From Helianthus annuus (Eukaryota > Streptophyta > Magnoliopsida > Asterales > Asteraceae), in the NCBI RefSeq assembly GCF_002127325.2, contig NC_035437.2, forward strand, positions 154,735,897-154,799,896: a stretch of DNA of 64,000 bases, in the 5' to 3' direction. Position numbers and translations under genes: made by a program. This document shows positions 43,807 through 55,481 of the stretch, piece after piece. How positions within the stretch are numbered: the stretch's first letter is position 1; the number at the start of each line of letters is the position of its first letter. The notes beneath the pieces are model-generated. The model searched no databases. It saw only the letters and a program-made list of their open reading frames with translations, and had not been told where the DNA came from.

Positions 43807-45107
43807 TGTCACGACTCCCGTCCCGGTGTTACCCGGTCCAGGAGCCGCGGGACAGAAACCCGTGGTATTGATTATTTAATTTGGCAGCGGAAATATTTGA
43901 CAGGATCTTTTAAACTGAAAATGTCCAATTATTTTATTTCACAATTTGGGACAAACCCCATAATTTACAGTAAAGAGAATTTCACGAGGGAATCCCTTGT
44001 TTTACAAAACATGTTTATTTGTTTTATTGAGCCACTACTTCAAGCTTGTTAGTGCTCCGTAGCACTTTCCTGGATTCACAGTAGGTCACCTGAAACATGT
44101 TTGAAAATATTTTATCAGCGGGGAAATACTGGCGAGTCACTCAGTTTATAAAACGACACCTTAGTTATGAATTACAGCATAAGAGCGATTACAATGGCTA
44201 CTATCTTATTTTTATCTAGCGCCGTGTCACACCCTGGTGACGATGGTCATACCACTATTGGGTCCTTTCACCCAAGTAGTGATGATTATCACCGTTAGGT
44301 TTGTGAACCTAACTGTGAGAAATTAGTAATGTGCACAATACCCCACTTGCCAGTGATTCAAGATAACCACGACTTAATCCCTGTAATTATAACTTTGAAA
44401 ATAATTGGAGTATTGTAAAACATTATTAAAAAAAGAGAATGACTCACATTGCAGGTTTAATTGGGCAGAGATTAGCCTACTGATTTAGCCGTGTAACCTA
44501 GTTTAAATAACAATGCACACGAAACTAGGTCAATAACTTAATACAACATTTACGATAAGCTCACGAAATCAAAACTCTCACGACGAATGACAAAGTATAG
44601 CCCAAATATGGGCAACACTTAAACATCCATCGGATCGGTTTCAATCGATCGGACATTGTAACGTAGCAGTGATCGAGTTAATACCTTGTATTCGTAGTAG
44701 CGCCTTGACACCTTAAAACTCGATTTAAGCAGAATATGGACGTTTTGAAACTGAAATTTCAAACACAGAAGCAAGTCCCATGCACAGGCAATTTATAGCA
44801 ACATTTTAGGTTTTACACGGCCCGCGTAAACCCTTACTTAAACCTTACGCGGCCCGCGAGGGCCACCTAGTCTACAACTAGGGCTACCGTGTCACATGTA
44901 GGCCCGCCACGTGTGCGACACGTGGCCTGGAATGCTTATCCGTCAAGTTTGCTTTGACGCGGCCCGCGTAAGCCTAAGCTTACGTTTTACGCGGCCCGCG
45001 TGAAACCCAAAATTCTTGTTTTCTTGGTTTTTCATGCACATTAGGGTTTCAGGGGTCCGGGTTTTCACTTACGAGTCGTTTTGGGACATTTTTGGCAGGT
45101 CCTTACA
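43807..45107 (-). repeat. 3' LTR of the chromovirus-like element
   Basis: The 1,301-bp LTR reads TGTAAGGACCTGCC to GGGAGTCGTGACA on the minus strand. A minus-strand TATA (GCTATAAAT) is near 44791-44799. Four copies of a GCGGCCCGCG-type palindrome lie at about 44818-45000, upstream of the TATA. Confidence 0.85.
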
Positions 45108-45143
45108 TCCTCCCCACCTTATTTAAAATCTCGTCCTCGAGAT

Positions 45144-48100
45144 TTACTGAAATAAGTGAGGATACTTTTGTTTCATTTCTGATTCTAACTCCCAGGTGTA
45201 TTCATGTCCTCTTTTTGAATCCCACTTGACTTTGACCAGTACTAGTCTTTTGTGCTTGAGAAACTTGACCTTTCTGTCTTCTATTTGGAGTGGTTTCTCA
45301 ACAAATTTTAGCTTTTCATTCACCTCTATATCCTGAAGAGGTACTACCAGTGATTCGTCAGATAGACACTTCTTGAGGTTAGATATATGAAATACATCAT
45401 GTACTCCTCCTAGTTCTTCTGGTGTAAGCGATATGCAACTGGTCCTATTCTTTGAGTTACTGGGAATGGTCCTATGTACCTTGGACTTAGCTTTCCTTTC
45501 TTACCAAAGCGGGCTACCCCTTTCCAAGGAGAAACTTTTAAAAGTACCTTGTCTCCGATTTCAAATTCCAGCGGTTTGCACCGATTGTCTGCATAACTCC
45601 TTTGGCGATCTCGAGCTGTTTTCAGTCTTTCCTTAATTTGAGTTATTTTTTCGGTGGTTTCCTGTACAATCTCAGGACCGGATAATTTACTTTCTCCTAT
45701 TTCTGCCCAGCAAACTGGAGTTCTACACTTTTGTCCATACAGTGCTTCGAACGAGGCAGCTTCGATGCTTGAATGGTAACTATTGTTATAGGAGAATTCA
45801 ATTAAGGGTAGGTGGTCATCCCAGTTTCCACTGAAATCTATTACACATGCCCTGAGCATGTCTTCCAGGGTTTGGATCGTCCTTTCACTTTCCCGTCTGT
45901 TTGGGGATGGTATGCAGTGCTTAAGTTCAGTCTAGTCCCCATGGCTTCTTGAAAACTTGTCCAGAAATGTGAAGTAAAACGACTATCTCTATCTGATACA
46001 ATAGAGAGTGGAACTCCATGTAAGGATACTACTTCGTCTACGTATAGCTTGGCTAATCTTTCCATGCTAAAAGTTTCCTTCATGGGTAGAAAATGAGCTG
46101 ATTTGGTTAATCGATCCACAATTACCCAAATTGCGTCGTTACTTTTTCTGGTCTTGGGTAGCTTAGTAACAAAGTCCATTGTTATTAGTTCCCACTTCCA
46201 CACAGGCATTTCTAACTGTTGGAGTAACCCTGAAGGTTTCTGGTGTTCTGCTTTAACTTGCGAGCAGGTCAGACACTTAGATACATATCTAGCTATGTCC
46301 TTTTTCATTCCTATCCACCAGAAATTATTTCTTAAATCTTGGTACATCTTATTATTTCCAGGATGCATGGTATACCTAGATTTATGGGCTTCCTCTAGAA
46401 TCTTATTTCTTAAATTTCCTTGCTTAGGTACCCAAATCCTGTTCTTGTGGAATCTCCAAATTCCATCAGTTCCTTGCTCTAATTCCTTGATCCTTCCTTT
46501 CATTCCTTCAGTATCATCCTTGATTTCTATTGCTTGAACATTCTTCAGTTGTTCCATTAAATCTAATTGAAGATTATCTAAGAGCACGAACTCGTTTTTG
46601 CTTTTTATGATACTTACAACTTAGGGCATCTGCAACTACATTTGCTTTCCTTCGTGATATTGAATATCACAGTCGTAATCACTTAGAATTTCCATCCATC
46701 TTCGTTGTCTCATGTTCAATTCTTTTTGCCCAAATATGTACTTTAAGCTTTTATGGTCTGTATAAACGGTAAACTTACTTCCATACAGATAGTGTCTCCA
46801 AATCTTAAGGGCAAAAATTATCGATCCTAATTCTAAGTCATGCGTCGTATAGTTTTCCTCGTGCTTCTTAAATTGCCTTGAGGCGTACGCAATTACCTTT
46901 TTGCGTTGCATTAGTACACATCCTAATCCTAGCTTAGAAGCATCACAGTAAACTTCAAAATCTTCTGTCCCTTCTGGTAAGGCAAGAATTGGAGCGTTTG
47001 TTAACCTTTGTTTTAAAATCTTAAAAGCCTCTTCTTGCCTAGGTCCCCATTCAAACTTTACTGCTTTACAGGTTAGCTTAATTAATGGTACAACTATCTT
47101 AGAAAAATCCTTAATGAATCGCCTATAGTATCCGGCTAACCCTAGAAAACTTCTAACTTCCGTAGCTGATTGCGGAACCTTCCATTTGGTGATTGCTTCT
47201 ATTTTGGAGGGATCTACGTGAATACCTTCGTGATTCACCATATGTCCTAGAAATTGCACCTCCTGTAGCCAAAATTCACACTTTGAGAATTTGGCATAAA
47301 GCTTCTCTTTTCTTAACAAAGTTAAGAGTGCATGTAAATGCTCACAATGCTCGTCCTGGCTTTTGGAATAAATAAGTATGTCGTAGATGAAGACAATTAC
47401 AAATTTATCCAAATACGGTTTACAGATCCTATTCATCATATCCATAAATGCTGCAGGAGCATTTGTTAGTCCAAATGGCATAACTGTAAACTCGTAGTGA
47501 CCATACCTCGTCCTGAAAGCGGTTTTAGGTATGTCTTCTTCTTGTACCTTCAGTTGATGGTATCCGGAGAGTAAATCTATCTTAGAAAAATATCTAGCCC
47601 CCTGAAGTTGATCAAAAAGATCATCAATCCTAGGTAATGGGTATCGATTCTTAATTGTAACTTTATTTAGCTCTCTATAATCGATACACATTCGCATGGA
47701 ACCATCTTTCTTTTTCACAAACAACACTGGTGCTCCCCAAGGGGATGAACTAGGTTGTATAAATCCTTTGCTTAATAATTCATCTAACTGCTTTTTCAAT
47801 TCTAACATTTCGGTGGGTGCTAACCGATAAGGTGCCTTAGCTATTGGTGTAGTTCCAGGAATTAGATGAATTCTAAATTCTACTTCCCTATCTAGAGGTA
47901 ATCCTGGTAGCTCTTCCGGAAACACATCCGGGTATTCTGATACTACATGAATTTCTTTAAGTTCCTTACCCTTAGAGCTAATGATTACCGAAATCATATA
48001 CACTATTCCTTGCTTTCGTTCATAACTAGCAACTTTCATTACATAAATGAACTTCATTGGCTTATGTGGCTTATCTCCTGCAACCCTGATTATTTCTCCT

Positions 48101-51100
48101 GATGGCGCACGAATTTCTATGGAATTCTTATCACATAGGATTCGAGCATGGTTGGCTACTAACCAATCCATTCCTAACACAACATCGAATCCAGCTAAAT
48201 TCTTAGGTAACAGGTTTGCAGAAAATTTATGACCTGAAAGTTCTATCTTACCTTCCTGCAAAACTTGTGTCACACCCCAACCGATGGCGGAAACATCGGG
48301 ATGAGACGAACAAATTGCTCAAAACAACATAACACTAAATGTGACAATATGAATTAAATCATTTTATTAAAACTAAAGAATAATACATTGTTTCAAATAG
48401 TAAACATAGATTCAAACATTGTTTAATTGCTAAAATGGGTATCTAAAGCCATCCTAGCTTGTTTCTTGAGTCTTGTACTAATCAACCTGCAATATGTATT
48501 AAAATAAAATCAACAAAATATGTTGGCGAGTATACAAGTTTGATACATAGCATAATAAAATATTTGAAGTTGCTCATATCCAACGTGAATAACATGACTA
48601 CACATTAACAGTATATACTCGAAACGATGTTACTGTATGTGTCCAAACCAAAGTTTAACGCAATTAAAGTGCCAATCCCAAAAGTATAACGGGAGGTTTT
48701 AACATAGATTAACCTAACAATACCCGCGAGAATAACGGGAGGGGCGTTTCTCAACCTATAGCGCTACCATTGTTAGGGGAGGCTTGCAAAGTTAATGAAC
48801 ACATAGTCATGAGAGTTTACAATAGCATAACATGTATAACATGAATCAAATGTATCACGTGCAATTTGGATAGAGTGTGCATAGAGCTGTTTGAAGTGAA
48901 TAATGTGATTGATATAGAATACATATTGCACCCAAAAGTGTTAAAATGGAAAATGGGTCATGTATATTCACATTGATTGCGTTGCGATTTCTTGTAGAAT
49001 AACGCACGAGTAAAGAAAATCCAAGAGGACAAACGAGGGCGATTTACCTAGATATGAAAATATCACATAACGATCTCGTTATTATTTATAGGTTAAATAT
49101 GTTTTCTAATGTTTATTGTTTAATTACATCATTAATTAACTAAAACTATAATTTAGTCTCTTAATATTTGATGTTAAAGAAAGATATAAAAAAAGAAACA
49201 AAAAGATAGATTATCAATTTTAGTTTTATGAAATCACTCACTGTTTTAATGTAAACAAATTCAACGAAATGGTTGAGTTTTAAAAAGAAGTTGTTTAAGG
49301 AAAATAATAATGGTTTTTTTTTCATTCAGTTATACCTTTCCTAAAGTTTATCTTCTTTACAAACAAAAGCCCAAAAGCAAACTGTTATGACATGAACGCA
49401 TATTTTAGTTGTTTAAATGATGAAAAATATCAGAATTGAATATGTATCGACAGAGGTTAATACAAGTAACAAATGAAGTAAGAAATCGTATACCGAACGT
49501 GGCGGTTTGTGTTCCACGTGAATTCCAGTCGTCTTCTCGGTCTTCGGCGACGACGGCTTCTTCTCCGGTGACGACTAGCTTCTCCGGCAAGGGAGTAAGG
49601 TTTGTATGAAGATGTTGTGGGGTTGTGTCGAAAAGATAAGGACAGAGAGTGTGTGACGGTGTAAAACTGTGATGATGGCTTCAGTTTATATAGAGGGTTC
49701 GCGGACATGTAGGTGGTCGAGTTCTTGGTCCATGTTCTTGATTGAATGTAAAGTCGGAAACCATATAATAGCTGTCAATCGCGAGAAGTCAGGTAGTGAA
49801 ACAGGAATGACAATTGGTTGTTGTCGTGTTTCTGGCTGGGCGGCAAAACGAAAGAAAAAAAAATTGAACTGAACGTGTGTCCTGTTAATTGTTTAGAAAC
49901 AATCCAAAAGTCAAACTTTCAATTGTAAAAGTAACTTTGCATGTTAAAGGAAACTTTCATAATCCTGTATCATGGTTTCTATCTTTAATAATAGTTATTA
50001 TATATGGTTGAATTGTATTAATAAAAGTATTATTATTTTTTTTCTTCAAGTTTCATAAGTTACATTAACCTCCTTGTATTTTAACTTAACTTAACTAATC
50101 AAAATAACTTGGCTACTAACTTGATTAAAACTAACTAGATTATAACTTAATTAATAGTTTAGAAAAAAAACAAAGATTTAACCTTGAAATTGTAAATTTG
50201 ATTAATTAAATTAATTAAACTAATGAATAAATAAATAACCATATTTATACACGAGTTAAATTAGGATAAAATGCTTTCAACGATTATACACTTCTCGAAA
50301 ATTTCCGTTGGTTAAAGGTTAGGTTTCGAATTTCAAAATGGGTTGGGTTTTGGATATCCGTTTTTTACGGATGTTACAACTTGATCTATGCTAACAGAGT
50401 TACCGTCTACTGTTTCTACTGTATAAATCTGCCTAAGTTTGGTTAAAGGTAGCTTAAGAGCTTGGCAGAACGAAGTATTTATAAAACTTTGGTTTGCACC
50501 AGAGCCAAATAATATTTTCGCATAAACGTTGTGAACTAAGAGCGTACCCGCTATCACATCAGGAATCAGATCTACTTCATGTGTAGTCAACTGGAAGGCT
50601 CTTGCATTCTTTTTGGTAGTTCCTTCTACAGGTTTAGCCTTGTTGTCAGCTAGTTTAACCAGTTTAGGGCAGTCTGGCCTAAAATGTCTAGCTTCTCCAC
50701 AATTGAAGCAAATTGTTGATTTCTTTCTTCTGCAATCTTCTTCTTGGTGCCCCGGGATTTTGCAGAAGTTACAGTGCTCCTTACATTTTCCAAAGTGCTT
50801 TCTTTTACAGGTACTGCAAAATGGAACAATGGAGGATTGCCCAGTTCCTCTTTTCTTGAAGTTGTTACTAGTATTACCCCCTCGGAATCCTTGGGTAATC
50901 TTCTGAGCCAACTCCTTCTTCCTGTTTTCTTCTTGCGTATGCATCAGTCCGTCGGTCAAGGTGTTGGCTAACTCCACCGCATCGTCAATCGTGCGGGGTC
51001 TTGCAGCTTTGATGATATCACGAATCTCGCTAATCCAACCCCAAATGTAGTGAGAAATAAGTACCGGCTCTGGCGATGCCAGAGTTGGCACAATTCTGGC

Positions 51101-51753
51101 ATATTTGAAAATTTTCGAAGTATACCCTCGACAGTCAACATCCACCATTCGGTGGCTCAGGAACTTGTTTGCCATTTGTTCTTTTTCATATTCGGGACAG
51201 AACTTTCTTTCCAGCAATTGTCTAAATTCTTCCCAATTCATGGCATAAGCAATGTCACTTCCCTTAGCTTGCAATACCGTGTTCCACCATTCTAATGCCT
51301 CTTCTTTGAAAAGGTGAGAAGCATACATAACCTTGTTTTCCTCTGCGCATTTACTTATTTTAATTACTGCTTCAGTTTTCTCTAACCAACGCAGTGCGGC
51401 TGTCGCCCCTTCATTGCCTGCGAATTCGGCTGGTTTACAGGCAAGAAATTCCTTGTAAGTGCAACCAGGTGTTGCAACTTTCATTTTCTTGAGTACTGGG
51501 GCTTGAACCACATTATTCTCATTAATGCCGCCTCCATTAACATTGTTACTGAAATTATCATCGCGTGTGCGTTTACTGGGGTTGGCTTGTGAAGGTTCAA
51601 CAGGACTTTTAACAGCAGCGACGATTGCCGGGATAGCAATGGCTATCCCTGAGCGACGATGTTTTCTATATCTTGCCGATTTAAAAGGTGATCCTCATTA
51701 TTGTGTTCCGATTGATTACCTTCATTAACTGGTTTATTAACAGCGTGTTCCAT
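45144..51753 (-). pseudogene. Gag-Pol of the chromovirus-like element, inactivated
   Basis: The gag ATG is at 51753. A frameshift near 51648 precedes the Gag core. Zinc-binding Cys/His motifs include CFNCGEARHFRPDC (about 50685). The protease reads FGSGANQSF where the family has FDSGA, so its catalytic Asp is Gly. A solo LTR splits the protease region; the frame is continuous across it once the insertion and one duplication are discounted. In RT (about 47800-47150) the FIDD box reads FIYD, replacing a catalytic Asp. RNase H (about 47000-46650) is followed by frameshifts near 46650, 45893 (before the integrase Glu) and 45430. The C-terminal frame ends at 45144 with PHLF, typical of chromovirus tails. 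The element cannot be autonomous. Confidence 0.88.
48268..50378 (-). mobile_element. Solo LTR (2.1 kb) inside the protease region
   Basis: Ends are TGTAACATCCG and GGGGTGTGACA on the minus strand, flanked by a perfect 5-bp duplication ACTTG (48263-48267 and 50379-50383). A minus-strand TATA (CTATATAAAC) lies near 49688. No coding sequence, primer site or second LTR is present. Discounting the LTR and one duplication leaves the host pol frame continuous, which confirms the boundaries. Confidence 0.9.
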
Positions 51754-51959
51754 CTGATAATTAACAGTATATACAAGTTATTGACACAAATAAATAACAA
51801 CCAAATGCAAATAAAATAATCGCACAAAATCACGTCAACTTGTATAGCCAAAATTGTCGACTTTGCGACTTTCATATTTTATATATTTTAGTATGCATCC
51901 GTACACACCAGTTATCTTATAAAAGGTTTTATTTTAAGTTATTTTACATGATTATATTT
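51754..51959. other. Leader of the chromovirus-like element
   Basis: AT-rich sequence upstream of gag; it resumes at 60921 after the nested LTR element. No other feature is seen. Confidence 0.6.
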
Positions 51960-51964
51960 TTATT

Positions 51965-52431
51965 TGTTAGTGCATACATCTGTCGACTTCGTCTTGTATC
52001 GAGTCTTAGTCTTAGAATGTTAGATTAGGGCACATTGTACGAGATTTCCCGACATGTCCGTATGTGGGAAACTACTATGTTCGTATGTGGGAAACTATTA
52101 TGTTCGTATGTGGGAAACTACTAGTTCCGCTTATATGGACATGAGTAGTTCCGCTTATATGGACATGAGAGGTTCCGCTTATATGTACGTGTACATATAA
52201 GCGAACTACCAATACTATAAATAGGGTCTTGAACGAAATCATTTGTAACGTTCTTGTTTTCCATACTGAGGTGCTGCCAGTGTGAGATTTGGTTGTAAAC
52301 GCTGTTATATCAACCAAAATTGTGATTTAAGTGAAGATCTAGTTGTTTCTACGTCAGGTACTTGTTTTCCGCACCTGTATTTGATCAAAACTCCTCTGAT
52401 AGACTCGTTCGGGTCAGAATACGATCCTACA
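51965..52431 (+). repeat. 5' LTR of the gag-only element
   Basis: Contains tandem GTTCGTATGTGGGAAACTA units (52055-52120), tandem GTTCCGCTTATATGGACATG units (52123-52200) and a TATA box CTATAAATAG at 52215-52224. The U3 part is thus built from two small tandem arrays just upstream of the TATA box. Confidence 0.88.
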
Positions 52432-52666
52432 AGTGGTATCAGAGCTTCAGGAGGAGGAGTTCTACAAAGATTTACTGGATTTCATCATAAATTCTTACTT
52501 CTACACCTTCTTTCATCATTTCAGAAAGATTTTACGGTCGAAATTCGCTCAAAATTTCACAGACTGTGTGTTATTGATCATAGTCAAATCCCTGAAAGTT
52601 TGACCTTAAAATTCACACTAAAAATGGTCCAAATTAACCTCCGATTAGGTTTCGCTCTTATGGACA

Positions 52667-52950
52667 TTGTGTAGTTTCGTTCTTGTGAACATAGGAGTTT
52701 CGCTCATACGTACGCTCAAGACACAAGGTTTCGCTCATTTGGCACAGGTTTCGCTCTTTTGGCACAGGTTTCGCTCATTTGACATCAGGTTCCGCTTTTG
52801 TGTCATCTGCAAGACATAGTTCCGCTTTTGTGACACCTAAGTGACCTAGTTTCGCTTTTGTGTCAACCCAAGCTACCTGGTTTCGCTCTTGTGTACACCA
52901 TAATCCTAGTTTCGCTCATAAGGACACTCAACATCCTGATTTCACTTGGA
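52667..52950 (+). repeat. Leader array of TTTCGCT units
   Basis: About eleven copies of (A/G)GTTTCGCTCNTTTGNCAC or close variants at 20-31 bp spacing follow the primer-binding region. They resemble the GTTCCGCTTATATGGACAT units of the LTR. Confidence 0.7.
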
Positions 52951-52979
52951 CTTTATTCGTTGATTTTGCATGAACACAG

Positions 52980-53860
52980 TCTCGGTCCAATCATCAATTG
53001 AATTAAAATAATTGTCGGCTCAAAAGATTAAAATCTTATTGCATTTAAATTTTACGGTCCAATGGTTTTGATCGCATGTGTTGTTGACAGCTTTAGTGTG
53101 TCAGTTGGTCACGTGAGTGTTTCATTCAAGAGTTGCATGTGATCAGTAGGTTGTGGTTCAATAGATTTGTGTTAGGTTTTTATAGTTGTCGGTTTGATGG
53201 GTATACATAAAACAGCGGCCCAATCAGAATGAAATAGTTCATCGACCCAATCATATTACATTGGGTATTGAAGTTGTTGGCTGCACAATTGTCAAAGTGA
53301 TCTGAATTATAAATCACAGGCCCATGTGATTACAGTTGTTGTTGTCGGCCTCATTAATCTTTTCATTATTAAAGAAGTGCATCGGCCTAATCAGGTTTTG
53401 AAATAAACTTCACGGTTGTCGAGTTAGTGGAATTTGAGGTTCATTTAAACTTGATTTGTATTGGTCCAATCGAAGTTAATTCATTCAATAGAGTTGTCGG
53501 CCATTAAGGTTGCATGTGAATTGAGATTAGGAACAAATCTTTTGAACATAACCGACCCATGTGCTTTGACTAAAGAAATTGTCAGGAAGCATATATTGAT
53601 CGGCCCAATGAAATAACTGTTGTAAAATATTCTTGTCGGCCACAATCAAGTGTTGGTCCAATCATCTAATATTCTTGTGAATCGTTTTAATAGGCCTGAT
53701 CAGAATTGAACATTATGGGGAGTATTGTTCTCAGCTAAATGTTTACTTGGTCTTTGTGATTAATCAAGCCCATGTGATATTTTCATCGGCCCAAGAATTC
53801 TCATTTCTATTATTTTGTTAAAGGTCAAATAAGCTTGTATCGGCCCAAGTTCAAATTGTT
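52980..53860 (+). repeat. Leader with recurrent TCGGCCCAATCA motif
   Basis: About seventeen occurrences of (T)CGGCCCAATCA and variants (GGTCCAATCA, CGACCCATGTG, TCGGCCTAATC) are scattered at 25-80 bp intervals, with otherwise unrelated AT-rich sequence between them. No ORF covers them. Confidence 0.65.
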
Positions 53861-54209
53861 TTAAAAAAAATCAAGCTCAAAGCATAACAGTTCACAAGAG
53901 GTGGTTCAGTCCGTTTGATTTCAAACTCGTTCAAGGTCGTGTCTTTTAGCCAGGTCATTGGGAAAGGTTATTTGAGTTTAATCCGGGTCATAGCAGTCTG
54001 CATAGTCGGTCAACTTTCAGTTTGCACAGAATATTCATCAGTTCGAGTGATTCAGTTCGCACAGAGTATCAGTTTGATTCAGTTGCTTTGATAAGTGTTT
54101 TAAACTGATTGTGTTTTATTTGTTTGTGTGTCGTCAGGTGATACAGATGTATTACGAGATGAACCAGTTAGTTTGAAAGCTTCTTTGGAAAATTCTTCGA
54201 TATAGAAAC

Positions 54210-55480
54210 ATGGATTCTGAATTTTACAATGCGTTTGCTACAACTCCGACAAGTCCATCCAACATTACTAAAACCATGACAATGGAGATTGAAACCGGAA
54301 CAATGCAAAAACCCCCGAAACTTATGGGAATTGAGGATTATCACGGATGGAAGAAACGGTTTGAGAATTGGGTTCAGGCGAATCATCTAAAAGCTTGGGA
54401 AAGCATCAAAACTGAATATGAGAGGCCAAAGAATTCAATTGGAGTTGGTAAAATCATTTCAGAGTTCACTGAGCAAGAAAGAGAGAGTTACAAAGCCGAA
54501 AAAATGATGATCAATCTGTTACAACAAGCTGTTAAAGAGGATATATTTGTGTTGCTTCAACGTGATGAAAGTGCTTATTCTATCTGGGAAGCTCTTAAAA
54601 AGAAGTTTGAAGGAAGTACTGAGATGCTATAGAGTAAAGCAGCATTGCTGAAAAAGGAGTTTGAACTGTTTACGTGCATGCCTGGTGAAACAACAAAGAC
54701 TCTTATTGAAAGATACTGTCATCTTGTACGCACCATGTCACAGTTGAAGATTACTAAAACTCCAGCAGAATGGGTTGAAAAACTTGCTGATGCGTTACCG
54801 CAACAGGAATGGGGTACATATCTGATGATATTGAAGAATTCCGGACAGTTTAGCAGGTTATCGATTGCACAGTTTATAGAGAAGTTGGAGGCACAGGATC
54901 TGGAGCAGCAGAAAATTGCTAGAATGAACAGTTCTACTCATCAACAAGATATTAAATTGTACTATAAAGGAAATGTTCAAACTGCAGAAGCAAGTCCAAA
55001 GATACAAACTGCATTTAGTGCTGGAAATCAATCTACACCAAGCAGTCAAGGATCAGTCAACACTAATGGGTTTTCAACGGTGAATCCTCCAAGTGTTCAA
55101 AGTTCATCTACTGGAAATGGTCATCTAATTCAGTGCAATGTGGCTTTACATCTTCAAAATGGACAAAATTATTCTGAAGAGATTGTAAAGAATCATATGG
55201 GATTATTGGTCACTGCATTAGAGTCTTATGAAGGGTTGATTGCCGGAAGAATTGGCAATCCGATGCTCACAAAGGAAGATTATGACCAAATCGATGCAGA
55301 GGAGCTGGAACTGATGGATATTAAATGGGCTTTAGCGAGTGTTTTGAGGAGAGCAGAAAAGTTTAGATTGATTACAGGAAGAAATGACTTCTTGGATGCA
55401 AATCTTTCTAATCTAGGATTTGATAAATCTAAAGTTGTCTGTTTTCGTTGCAGGGAGAAAGGCCACTTTAAAAGATAGTG
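54210..55480 (+). pseudogene. Copia-type Gag N-terminal part
   Basis: The frame from ATG 54210 contains MGIEDYHGWKKRFENWV and IWEALKKKFEGS, as in the UBN2/DUF4219-type Gag of plant copia elements. An in-frame TAG at 54630-54632 interrupts it and the same frame then continues to 55478. A zinc knuckle starts CFRCREKGHFKR at about 55439, but a TAG stands where the residue before the final Cys should be. Two point nonsense mutations therefore break an otherwise recognisable Gag. Confidence 0.75.
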
Positions 55481-55481
55481 C

